Of a stretch of DNA of 22,982 nucleotides, positions 8,783-18,303 are shown one piece after another. The first letter of the stretch is position 1. Each line of letters starts with the position of its first letter. The translations under genes were made by a program, and so were the position numbers. The notes under the pieces are model-generated. The model did not search any database. It was not told the DNA's origin and was given only the letters and a program-made list of their open reading frames with translations. The stretch is from Pleurobrachia bachei. Lineage: Eukaryota > Ctenophora > Tentaculata > Cydippida > Pleurobrachiidae. The DNA lies in assembly GCA_000695325.1 (NCBI GenBank), contig AVPN01001030.1:1-22982 (forward strand). The letters are read 5' to 3'.

Positions 8783-9840
8783 GTTCTATAGGGATATAAG
8801 TGCAATTGTCATAGGTATAATCATAATATTTGATATATGAAACATGGCTCATTTATAAAGTAAATAAAGTCATGACAAATTCACATGTAAAAGGTCTAGT
8901 ATATTAGACAAATCATAAGCGATTATTGATTCGGCTAAAACGTCAATAGCAGCCATTAAACGCTGCGATTTCAAGCGTTGTTCTTAGGAATAACAATAAT
9001 TACTCAGTCGCTAATTGCCAGCATCAGACAATAATTACACACATTATCTCAAACAGAGTAATTGCCGAGGAATGTGAAGCTTTATTGACAAATAATAATG
9101 AAAAAAAAGGAAAGAGTTCCGAACAAGTTCAAGCTGTGATTTTAACTTAAGAAAATATAGACCTGGATTGGGAAACAAGCAATATATAACAAGAATTTAG
9201 TATTAGAGAATCAAGAATGCATTAAATATGCATAAGAACCTACTATAAAGCTACTCCAATGGCCTGTGGAAAACTCCCGTTATGTTGTATACCCAAAGTA
9301 TTGCAATTATTTTCTTATGTTGTTGTGTTATGACATGTGTCACAGTATGTGCATTGTGAACAATGAATAGTTAAATAATACAACCCTAAACACATGTGGA
9401 CTCACAGTGTCATTAACTCAAAGATAATACATTTTGAGTGCAACATAAAAATTTAACGATAATGCTAGTATGTATATCTTGGGTATAAAATAGATAAACA
9501 AAACGAACGAAACACAGCAGAAGCAGTCTTCCTTGAAATACAATGTAATTGCTTTCGATTCGTTCGTTTCCGCAAAGATAGAATGTATAAAAAAAAAGTG
9601 TTTTCAGGAAAAAAAAGTTTTATTAAAAAGGGCTCTTGAGTATTCGGATATATTTTGATATCCTATAGTGCCCATTTTCAAAACCGCTTTTGAAGCAGTA
9701 AAGCTGCAAAACAAGATTATTCTTGTCATTTATCCTCAATACATAAAGCACATATTTTAACTGCTCTTCTAAATGTTTATCCAACATACAGAATGCCAAT
9801 TTTCATGATGTGTTAGGCAAATTACGATCCATCCTAAGAG
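8783..9840. other. AT-rich flank of GPCR 1, no gene seen
   Basis: The promoter of the minus-strand GPCR should lie near 8790-9000, but no clear TATA box or other site stands out. The rest is AT-rich and without supported features. Confidence 0.5.
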
Positions 9841-9854
9841 CAGGCACAGCTTAG

Positions 9855-10733
9855 AGTAGTAGTTTGATATTCTCTATGCTGCATAACTACAGGCCCCGCT
9901 GCTTAAATGCAGGCCCCGCTGTTTCGACAGGCAACGACAGATAACATCTGGTCATAACAACATCAAATTAATATTTATTATTCACATATCCAATATCTAG
10001 CCCTCTGAGTACAACATTTAAGTGCCCACCCTGTACACACTAACATATCGTTTCTCTCATTTTCTCGCTCTCTCGCTCTCCCAAACTAACTACAGAGAGA
10101 TAGAGAGATCACCGATTACCGTTACCACTCACGCACGAACTACCAGCAACATATGAACTTCCTATCTTCAGTAGTAGTTTGACATTCTCTATGCTGCATA
10201 ACCACAGGCCCCGCTGCTTAAATGCAGGCCCCGCTGTTTCGACAAGCAACGACAGATAACATCTGGTCATAACATATTATTCACATATCCAATATCTAGC
10301 CCTCTGAGTACAACACTTCAGTGCCCACCCTGTACACACTAACATATCGATTCTCTCATTTTCTCGCTCTCTCGTTCTATCAAACTAACTACAGAGAGAT
10401 AGAGAGATCACCGATTACCGTTACCACTCACGCACGAACTACCAGCAACATATGAACTTCCTAGCGTCAGTAGTAGTTTGACATTCTCTATGCGGCATAA
10501 CTGCAGGCCCCGCTGCGTAAATGCAGGCCCCGCTGTTTCGACAAGCAACGACAGATAACATCGGGTCATAACAACATCAAATTAATATTTAATATTCACA
10601 TATCCAATATCTAGCCCTCTGAGTACAACACTTCAGTGCCCACCCTGTACACACTAACATATCGATTCTCTCATTTTCTCGCTCTCTCGTTCTATCAAAC
10701 TAACTACAGAGAGATAGAGAGATCACCGATTAC
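9855..10733. repeat. Three-unit tandem array, about 300-315 bp period
   Basis: Units start at 9855, 10170 and 10469, each with AGTAGTAGTTTG. Unit 2 lacks about 16 bp around AACATCAAATTAATAT. Unit 3 stops early at GATCACCGATTAC. Each unit contains an internal CAGGCCCCGCTG repeat and a CTCTCG/GAGATAGAGAG inverted region. Confidence 0.95.
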
Positions 10734-10736
10734 TTG

Positions 10737-10759
10737 TGGGCTTGCCGTTGGCAAGCCCA
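10737..10759. repeat. Perfect 10-bp hairpin after the tandem array
   Basis: TGGGCTTGCC, loop GTT, GGCAAGCCCA, followed by a GA tract. It could be the 3' hairpin of a Helitron-like element or an RNA hairpin. No T-tract follows. Confidence 0.8.
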
Positions 10760-10940
10760 GGCACTCGAGAGAGAGAGAGAGAGGCACAGCTTAGGCAGTG
10801 GTAAACGTTGTAATAAAGTGGAACTGCACTCGGAAATTGCAATTTTCATTAGGATCAATTTTGTGGAAGATAGTAGCAGTAAATTCTAACTATTGGCAAA
10901 TCTTGTTACATTACACGACATCAGATTCCTGCATTAATTC

Positions 10941-11051
10941 CTCAGGGGGAATAAATCTGGGGTGGATTTATCCCCATGAGGAACAATCAGGAATCTTCAA
11001 TGTTGAACTGTGTCCAACTTACAACGTGAACACTGTTCACTTGTAAGTTGG
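10941..11051. repeat. Two adjacent imperfect hairpins
   Basis: The first pairs 10941-10957 with 10965-10980 (CTCAGGGGGAATAAATC against GATTTATCCCCATGAG). The second pairs 11014-11032 with 11034-11051 (CCAACTTACAACGTGAACA against TGTTCACTTGTAAGTTGG). Parts recur just downstream (ATCCCCATGAGGAAT, CTACAACGTGAACA), so the block looks like nested MITE ends. Confidence 0.7.
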
Positions 11052-11216
11052 GGTGCATTAATCCCCATGAGGAATCCATGTGGCCAAAGGAATCTGTGTA
11101 TAACCTACAACGTGAACAGAGGATCAGCGCATAGTAAACAAAGCCCGCTATAACATTACTAGACACACCTGTACGTTCCAGGTGAGAAAATCAACACCTT
11201 TTATTTACAAGGCAGA

Positions 11217-11429
11217 TTACAAAAATTGTGAGAAGAAAAAAAATCGCCCTCTAAGACTAAAAATCTGCAGCTGGTCGATCGGGCTAAGCACCTGAGAGAC
11301 ACATATTGTGTTTGAAAGATCCCTCTCTCTCAGCTCTGAAGGGAAACAGCTTCTCTCTTGGCCCGGCAGTATTCTGTAAACGATATAATTCCCATCACAG
11401 CTGACAAAGATTGGATCAATAGATTTCAA
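11217..11429 (-). CDS. Weak candidate terminal exon with a downstream poly(A) signal
   Basis: A minus-strand frame of about 70 codons (containing VSCDGNYIVYRILPGQERSC) ends at 11217 and is followed within about 12 bases by AATAAA (11205-11200). A possible acceptor (AACAG) lies just upstream. No family is recognised and no upstream exon was found, so this may be chance or a gene relic. Confidence 0.15.
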   Translation of the reverse strand: MKSIDPIFVSCDGNYIVYRILPGQERSCFPSELRERDLSNTICVSQVLSPIDQLQIFSLRGRFFFFSQFL

Positions 11430-11582
11430 GATCCTTAAGAGCTGTTAATCGAAGAGCAAGCATCATCGAAATCACTCTACGTAGAAGTGATATCAGATAT
11501 ATGGCTTCTTGAAAGATGTGTGAAGGTCTGGATTATAGAGAGAAGTATGACCTAAGATTGGACTCACTAAGTAGTGCATGAC

Positions 11583-12365
11583 AGTTCTTAGATTTAGTTC
11601 TAACGTTCTATCTCTCAGCACTTCTACTAAAATCATAACTGTAACCTCTCATCGTCTCTTGAAGAGACTCTCTGTCTCCTTTCACTAGATGTAGCAGGTG
11701 AGAGGGTGACTCTTTATAATAATAGGTGTATCTTTAGCTCTCTGCGTGGACTTTACGACCTAATAACCTTCGCTCTTCATAGCTCTTCCAATGGCAGATA
11801 ATGGCACCGCTTTCTGCTTCATTAATCACACACACAGTCCGAGCATTGGCAAGAGGCTGCTTGGATCTTGCATTGTTAAAATTTTATCAATTAATTTTCT
11901 TTATCACTTCCTTTCTACATAATATAAAGACAGGAAATGTTTGGCAAAAGGAAAACAATAACAACACCAATAGTGGCCATTCCTCTATCGAATCTTTCCA
12001 ATTGACAAAGAGTGGTCCAACAGAATTCAAAGTCGTTGATAGTTCTTAGATTTAGTTCTAACGTGTTATCTCTCAGCACTTCTACTAAAATCAAAACTGT
12101 AGCCTCTCATCGTCTCTCTGTCTCCTTTCACTAGATGTAGTAGGTGAGAGGGCGACTCTTTATAATAATAGGTGTATCTTTATTCTTTAGCTCTCTGTGC
12201 GGATCCTACATTGTTACAATGTTGCATTTTATCAAATTTCCTTTATCATTTCCTTTCTAGATAATATCAAGATAGGAAATGATTGCTTCGCAAAAAACAA
12301 TAACAGCATCAATAGTGGCCATTCCTCTCGAGTCAATGTAGAAAGAGTAACAGCGGCATTCAAAG
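11583..12365. repeat. Diverged tandem duplication (about 458 and 325 bp)
   Basis: Copy 1 (11583-12040) and copy 2 (12041-12365) share AGTTCTTAGATTTAGTTCTA, CTCTCAGCACTTCTACTAAA, CTTTATAATAATAGGTGTAT and AATAGTGGCCATTCCTCT, in the same order. Copy 2 lacks an internal stretch, and substitutions are frequent, so this is older than the 1.3 kb duplications. No coding is recognised. Confidence 0.9.
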
Positions 12366-12384
12366 GTGTATACAGTTCTAGCTT

Positions 12385-12443
12385 AGGGGGACCGCATACA
12401 GCACCGGTGTGAACTTCAGTACGGTGCTGTATGTGGTCCCCCC
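12385..12443. repeat. 22-bp arm hairpin
   Basis: TAGGGGGACCGCATACAGCA (from 12385) pairs with TGCTGTATGTGGTCCCCCC (to about 12443) around a 15-nt loop, with one mismatch. It looks like the joined ends of a small foldback element. Confidence 0.85.
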
Positions 12444-12481
12444 TTATACTTATAGCTATTTTATAGACTGTAGATATACTT

Positions 12482-12600
12482 TGATGAGTGAAAGAAGAAG
12501 AACAATCCCGCGCCTCTTATATCATGTGGGTCACTAGATCACGAGTCTGTGAAATATTTATACCGCCGCAGATCATGATACGGGTATATCTCAGTCTACA
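12482..12600. repeat. Dispersed repeat, intact copy
   Basis: Shares AGAACAATCCCGCGCCTCT, TATATCATGTGGGTCACTAG and AAATATTTATAC with a second copy at 13583-13920. Here the halves are contiguous, so this is the uninterrupted form. Confidence 0.85.
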
Positions 12601-12615
12601 GTGTACACTGTAGAC
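12594..12615. repeat. Perfect 22-bp palindrome
   Basis: Self-complementary around the centre GTGTACAC, outer bases GTCTACA and TGTAGAC, at the end of the dispersed repeat. Confidence 0.9.
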
Positions 12616-13044
12616 AGTTCTAGCTAATAGCTACTGGTAGATAGTTGTTGGGTTGGATGGAGAAACGATCCCACGACAAGTACTGGACACCCCCTACTCG
12701 TGTATCATCTCCGTTCCGATTGCAGCGGTGTTATCCATACAAATGTTTAGGGGATGGCACAAAGATAGACACGAGAGGGTTATAGGATATAAGATTCAAC
12801 GTTTCGGCTTACGCCATTTTCAAAAAAACATACCCTACAAGAGATCTGGTTAGCAAACAGTTACACGCCTAATTAAAAATTACCAACACCAAAAAATAAC
12901 AATTAACAAGAATTATTGCATTATGTATTCATAATGCGGTGTTTCCCTGCCCCAAATGGATTTAAATTTGATGAATAAGCTTCAAAACTGGATTTCCTGA
13001 TGAATTTTGCGCTCAAAGAGCACTTTTTGGCAGATACGATTTCG

Positions 13045-13142
13045 GTTACTAAGGTAACTATGTAAGTTGCTATGGTAACCAAAGCAGTTGCTATGGTAAC
13101 CAAGATAGTTGCTGTGGCAACCAAGGCAGTTGCTTCGGAGAC
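13045..13142. promoter_or_regulatory. Array of five RFX X-box-like palindromes, 21-bp period
   Basis: Starts at 13045, 13066, 13087, 13108 and 13129: GTTACTAAGGTAAC, GTTGCTATGGTAAC (twice), GTTGCTGTGGCAAC, GTTGCTTCGGAGAC. These fit the X-box half-site layout (GTTGCC, short centre, GGYAAC) bound by RFX factors. The exact 21-bp period, two helical turns, would put all sites on one face. It may equally be a minisatellite with no function. Confidence 0.7.
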
Positions 13143-13145
13143 CAC

Positions 13146-13582
13146 AGTTGGTTATCAAGTGCTTCAACTTTAACCACATCTTAACTCGAGTCACTAGTGT
13201 GAGTGTGATGACTATGAGGGATCTGACAGTAGTTTCATGCTTGGATGACGTTCTACCACTTCATAGCATGGCTGTAGGGCGCCCAAAGGATACTCAAATT
13301 GGGTAAACCAATACATCGAAGGGGAAGCAAAACAACAAGAAAAGGGAACGAGATTGCCCGGTTGTGCAATTACTATGGCCCTTAGTCAACTCAGCGAGAA
13401 ACAACCATTATACGGTTAATATCGACAAGCCGGGTGTTAAACATCGAAATAATTCACAGAAGACGAGATAGCTCATCTAATCTCACCGCAGATAGATAGT
13501 ATCATTGTATTATATCTTCAGCTTCGTACCATCCCCAAAACATAGCTAAGCTGGTAAAAGACAGTGGACAATGGGCAGTGTT
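13146..13582. other. Non-coding stretch, nothing recognised
   Basis: No repeat, long frame or RNA signal could be supported between the X-box array and the next dispersed repeat. Confidence 0.4.
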
Positions 13583-13920
13583 GGACGAGTGAAAGAAGAA
13601 GAACAATCCCGCGCCTCTAATGCTACATTCTCGGAACATGTTCCTCTACCAATCTGTGCGTCTTTCAGGTTTAGGTTGACCCAAACCCGGGAGTGAATGC
13701 TGACAACAGTGAAATTACACGGCGCCAGGTAGTATATCGCATGTAATTTCACTGTTGTCAGCATTCACGCCCGGGTGACCCAGTTGGATTTGGACTTTCT
13801 GCACGTCTAACAATCTCCTTGTACAAGCGAGAAAGGACCATTATATCATGTGGGTCACTAGATCGACCACGAGTCTGAAATATTTATACAGCTGCCGATC
13901 ATGATACGGTTATATCTTAG
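13583..13920. repeat. Dispersed repeat, copy split by a foldback insertion
   Basis: The two halves (13583-13618 and about 13841-13920) match the intact copy at 12482-12600. About 220 bp lie between them. Confidence 0.85.
13619..13840. mobile_element. Foldback/MITE-like insertion with 34-bp arms
   Basis: It interrupts a repeat that is whole elsewhere in the window. Arms at 13686-13719 and 13742-13775 are inverted repeats (GTGAATGCTGACAACAGTGA core) with one mismatch and a 22-nt loop. A 12-bp palindrome GGAACATGTTCC is at 13633-13644. No target duplication could be fixed and no coding is present. Confidence 0.75.
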
Positions 13921-14199
13921 ACTCAGACGCAGTAGTAGAACATGAACAAATTCAATAAAATTTGGTCAACGGGAAATCAAATCCAGTCTCTAAGATTTCA
14001 GTATAAATGAAATTGCGAAGATATCATTATATGGGCGAGCCTGCTGCACTTATATAATAGAACAAAGGATATTATTTATGTAGGTGATCTGATAGCCATC
14101 TTTGTTATTTTTTCTTCTTGTTGAACAAGTTGTTCTTTACAACTTGTCTAAACAACTTATATGTCTCTCCTATGACCTATCTCTCACACAAACGCTCTC

Positions 14200-14224
14200 T
14201 CACTCAATCACTCACTCACTCACT

Positions 14225-14259
<35 letters not shown>

Positions 14260-14272
14260 TCTCTCTCTCTCA
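14200..14272. repeat. (CACT)n / (GA)n / (CT)n compound microsatellite
   Basis: CACTCACT repeats run into (GA)n and then (TC)n, so the GA and TC parts can form a hairpin. Confidence 0.9.
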
Positions 14273-14273
14273 G

Positions 14274-14279
14274 TTTATT
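14274..14279 (-). promoter_or_regulatory. Candidate poly(A) signal of GPCR 2
   Basis: AATAAA on the minus strand, about 385 bases beyond the GPCR 2 stop, with no other minus-strand AATAAA noticed between. Confidence 0.4.
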
Positions 14280-14663
14280 AGCTGTACCAAGTGAGATAAC
14301 AATCAATTGTAAAGTTAGTAAAGGAAAATAAACAACGTCACAACAGTATCTGGCAGACACACAGTAACTGAGTAGGCTAGGGGGCAGCTAATAAAAAGTT
14401 TCTGCCAAAGTCAACTTCCAAAGAGTGAGATAGTTACAATAACTAAGGAGAGAACATGAGCTTCATCTCAAGGCTACACATGAACTCCCTCAACACAACT
14501 TTTATAACTAGATTAAAACCTTCCAACTAACACCTCGGTGTGTCATGTCTGCAACACAAAAACATAGCTATACGTGGCTGAATGCCTACGACAGCCCACC
14601 AGGCTTATACCGTGAAACGTGAGAGACAATACTTCCATCTGTATCTTGAGATATATTCTTGAT

Positions 14664-15843
14664 CTAAGTGGATGTACGGGATTGAGAACCGCACATTCGG
14701 GCATAACCACAAAAACCATGGGTGTCAATGTGCTCCAGTGAGAGCCACTTGCTACTAGCACGCCGGGCAAATCTCCTAGTGTTTGAGGAGGGTGGTGGGA
14801 TATCCCGTGGCTGCTCAATAACAGTGTGATCCCCAAACAACAAGAGCTTGATAAAGTTCCGGACAAAGAGCCGGAAATGTCCGCTGACCGCGGTGTATAG
14901 GATGGGATTTCCACACACTCCTATAAAGTACACATAACGCAGCTTTTCAAGCAGTCTCGGTACTCCTGCCTCTCCTACAACCGCGGAGAACATGAAGCGG
15001 AACACGGTGGGGGCCCAGCACAGGATAAAGAAGGCTGTTAGGGATGAGGTGATGAGAAGGGCCTGGTAGGATTGTAAGTGGGACTTCCGGAGTACCTCCC
15101 TGACATGAACCCACAGGGCGATGTTAATCGTTGTGATCACTACAAACGGGACCAGGGTGGTTGCCGTGATGGCTAGAAAGTTAAAGTAGGAGATATCAAA
15201 ACTGAATTGGCAGGCCGCCAACCCAGGAAAGAATTCCACAGTTTCGGGGGAGAGGAGGACGTAGAGGGTGAATATGCTGGAGTAGAGCCATAGAGCTGAA
15301 GATACGAAGGGAACGCGGTTCCGATCCAGCCATCCAATGGAGAGGGGATACCGGCATCTACCGTATCTATGGAGGGATACAGCAAGGACAAAGTTGATGT
15401 TAGCACACGCAGGGATGGAAACCATCATACCGGAAACAAAGCAGATTGTCCTTCCGAAAACCCACTTCCGGGTGATGTGAGTCACAAGGATAGGGATGAG
15501 GAATATGAAAATAAAGATCAGATCCGCCATTGCTAGCTGCTGTATAAGGTGTACTGTCACGTAGTCAATGGCAAATACGTCATATCTCCTGGATACAAAA
15601 AGGAGGAAGATGTTGCCAACAACACCTGAAACAAAGTAGTATCGGGTAACCGGAGGTTTAGGAATAGACATATCAACCTGGTAGCGAACCGAATTTGTTA
15701 TAGACTCAATTCACCCGTAACTTACTGGATGGTTACCATGGTTACTAAATCAACTCACCCAATATTGTGCCAATGGTGATGGCGATGGAGAAGGTAACAC
15801 TTTCCCAATCTGAGTATACATCCGAGTATTCTGTAACATTCAT
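14664..15843 (-). CDS. Orphan rhodopsin-class GPCR, two exons
   Basis: Exon 1 (15843-15759) encodes MNVTEYSDVYSDWESVTFSI and the start of TM1, with an N-glycosylation site at N2. A 133-bp intron (GTGAGT to TTTCAG) splits TM1 after one base of a Gly codon. Exon 2 (15625-14664) carries the rest; the total is 348 residues. The join restores TM1 as IAITIGTILGVVGNIFLLFV. TM2 has LAMADLIF; the TM3 Cys lies in GRTICF; TM3 ends SLHRYGRC (HRY for DRY). The TM4 Trp, the loop Cys (LAACQFSF) and the TM5 Pro (LVPFVVI) are present. TM6 keeps FILCWAP, TM7 NPILY. A 75-residue basic, Ser/Arg-rich tail follows. An in-frame Met at 15671 lies in the intron and gives a TM1 that is too short, so I reject it as the start. 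Same family as the 7796-8782 receptor; ligand unknown. Confidence 0.92.
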
Positions 15844-16612
15844 ACTAAAAGTAAAAAGGATGATTCACATTCGGGATCCCCGTGAGCGGAAGAACAAAAT
15901 GAAACACGTTAGATTAAGTTGTTTTGTACTAGAAGTTATTTTTTTATCGGCGGAGGTTTTGTTTGACAAGGGGTAACAACTTGAACTAACAAAGGTACCA
16001 TACAGGAAAATTTAAATTTACATGTTATGGTGGCATCTAGGGAAACGCTTCAATGTAATTAATATAACTACGTATCCCAGCCATTCCCGGCCCTTCTGCC
16101 CCAAAACACGACAAATTTAAACTTCCGCTGAAATTTGGGTCCAATTATAAATATTCAGAAAGAAAGGAAAGGCACACAAAATTTGGAAGTGCTCCTTAAA
16201 AGTGTGCACTGTGTGTTGTTAAAAGAGCTACAATATATACCTGCGGAGGAAACATAATTCTAACCACCACAAAGAAGAAAATGAATTATAAAACTTGCGG
16301 GTTGACACCTTTGACAGAGAGAGAAAGGGCTACGCAATACACATACTTCATAACGAATACGGTATATTCCGAATTCCTTATCCGCCAATTCCATTTTAAT
16401 TTCCATGTCAATGTCATGAAGAAATCTTAAGAACAGCGATCAGATATAATCCGCATGTCACTGTGTGAAAGTAAAACTAGCCTGTGGTTAGAACATGTAA
16501 TATATTACTCATACTCCCCCCTTGGCTCCAACCAACTTCACGTGCTTGCTAGAGCAGTATAACAGCTACTGTGGAAGTGTGTTACTTGACCCGGTGGTTA
16601 TCGAGTTTTGTG
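15315..16612. repeat. Tandem segmental duplication, GPCR 2 5' region, copy 1
   Basis: Starts GCGGTTCCGATCC and ends TCGAGTTTTGTGG. Includes the first part of exon 2, the intron, exon 1 and about 770 bp of upstream flank. Period 1298 bp to copy 2. Confidence 0.95.
15844..16612. other. GPCR 2 upstream flank / promoter region
   Basis: A non-coding 770-bp stretch present in both duplication units, so both copies inherited whatever promoter lies here. No clear TATA box was identified. Confidence 0.5.
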
Positions 16613-17141
16613 GCGGTTCCGATCCAGCCATCCAATGGAGAGGGGATACCGGCATCTACCGTATCTATGGAGGGATACAGCAAGGACAAAGTTGATGTTA
16701 GCACACGCAGGGATGGAAACCATCATACCGGAAACAAAGCAGATTGTCCTTCCGAAAACCCACTTCCGGGTGATGTGAGTCACAAGGATAGGGATGAGGA
16801 ATATGAAAATAAAGATCAGATCCGCCATTGCTAGCTGCTGTATAAGGTGTACTGTCACGTAGTCAATGGCAAATACGTCATATCTCCTGGATACAAAAAG
16901 GAGGAAGATGTTGCCAACAACACCTGAAACAAAGTAGTATCGGGTAACCGGAGGTTTAGGAATAGACATATCAACCTGGTAGCGAACCGAATTTGTTATA
17001 GACTCAATTCACCCGTAACTTACTGGATGGTTACCATGGTTACTAAATCAACTCACCCAATATTGTGCCAATGGTGATGGCGATGGAGAAGGTAACACTT
17101 TCCCAATCTGAGTATACATCCGAGTATTCTGTAACATTCAT
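16613..17141 (-). pseudogene. Truncated tandem copy of GPCR 2 (promoter, exon 1, TM1-TM3)
   Basis: Exon 1 (17141-17057) and the start of exon 2 (16923-16613) repeat GPCR 2 exactly in layout and splice signals. The copy ends at the duplication joint just before TM4, after SIGWLDRNR. Reading on runs into foreign sequence and a stop after a few codons, so the product would be a three-helix fragment. Its exon 1 donor is intact and could in principle splice over to exon 2 of the full gene (15625), giving a second promoter for the same protein. Without that it is a gene fragment. Confidence 0.85.
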
Positions 17142-17905
17142 TCTAAAAGTAAAAAGGATGATTCACTTTCGGGATCCCCGTGAGCGGAAGAACAAAATGA
17201 AACACGTTAGATTAAGTTGTTTTGTACTAGAAGTTATTTTTTTATCGGCGGAGGTTTTGTTTGACAAGGGGTAACAACTTGAACTAACAAAGGTACCATA
17301 CAGGAAAATTTAAATTTACATGTTATGGTGGCATCTAGGGAAACGCTTCAATGTAATTAATATAACTACGTATCCCAGCCATTCCCGGCCCTTCTGCCCC
17401 AAAACACGACAAATTTAAACTTCCGCTGAAATTTGGGTCCAATTATAAAAATTCAGAAAGAAAGGAAAGGCACACAAAATTTGGAAGTGCTCCTTAAAAG
17501 TGTGCACTGTGTGTTGTTAAAAGAGCTACAATATATACCTGCGGAGGAAACATAATTCTAACCACCACAAAGAAGAAAATGAATTATAAAACTTGCGGGT
17601 TGACACCTTTGACAGAGAGAGAAAGGGCTACGCAATACACATACTTCATAACGAATACGGTATATTCCGAATTCCTTATCCGCCAATTCCATTTTAATTT
17701 CCATGTCATGAAGAAATCTTAAGAACAGCTATCAGATATAATCTGCATGTCACTGTGTGAAAGTAAAACTAGCCTGTGGTTAGAACATGTAATATATTAC
17801 TCATACTCCCCCCTTGGCTCCAACCAACTTCACGTGCTTGCTAGAGCAGTATAACAGCTACTGTGGAAGTGTGTTACTTGACCCGGTGGTTATCGAGTTT
17901 TGTGG
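16613..17905. repeat. Tandem segmental duplication, GPCR 2 5' region, copy 2
   Basis: Nearly identical to 15315-16612. Differences include a few substitutions (CATACT/CATTCT, AACAGCGAT/AACAGCTAT) and a 6-bp deletion in CATGTCAATGTCATG. It must be recent. Confidence 0.95.
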
Positions 17906-18303
17906 TAGCTCTCTCGTGATGTACTTCTCTCCTCCTACGAGAGAGAGAGAGAGAGAGTTTGTTCCTGGCCCTTACATGCTGGCTAAATCTAGAGCGGGGG
18001 TGGGGGAGGGTCCGACATGATTGAGAAATACACAGTGACCTTCTCCTTGTAATTGGAAATCTTTTATATCTCTCTTTCTCAGAGAGAGTAAGGGAGAGAT
18101 AGATATAGAAAAAGAGAGGTATATATAGAGACGTGCATCTCTCAGCTTTACTCCGTGAAAGCTAGTTTGACGGTTTTAAAAAGTGCGCTAAAGCTGCTAG
18201 CATACTAAGGCTTTCTCTAACATACAGGCACGCAGCAGCTCGCGGAGTCTTTCCCAATGACATCCCTCCTTTGGCCTTATTGATCATAATTATTGTTAAT
18301 ATC
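17906..18303. other. Intergenic, GA/CT microsatellites with hairpin potential
   Basis: CTCTCTCGT pairs with ACGAGAGAG around 17910-17955, and further CT/GA runs occur at about 18065-18145. It is the probable promoter side of the plus-strand coiled-coil gene. Confidence 0.5.

Larger units (their letters stand above)
9842..10794. mobile_element. Possible non-autonomous element: tandem array bounded by 13-bp direct repeats
   Basis: AGGCACAGCTTAG is found at 9842-9854 and at 10782-10794, on either side of a three-unit array, a terminal hairpin and a (GA)n tract. An internal minisatellite plus a 3' hairpin recalls Helentron/HINE-type or bivalve 'pearl'-type elements, but no CTRR end or coding part is present. 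The class is a guess. Confidence 0.4.

Noticed and set aside
9855-10733. CRISPR-like array
   Set aside because: Units are 300 bp without spacers and the genome is eukaryotic; it is an ordinary tandem repeat.
12921-13145. Minus-strand repeat protein (VTIATALVTIAT type)
   Set aside because: It is the translation of the 21-bp X-box-like array; no start context, splice support or family match.
15626-15671. Start of GPCR 2 at the in-frame Met 15671
   Set aside because: It gives a truncated TM1; the splice acceptor TTTCAG and an upstream exon explain the sequence better.
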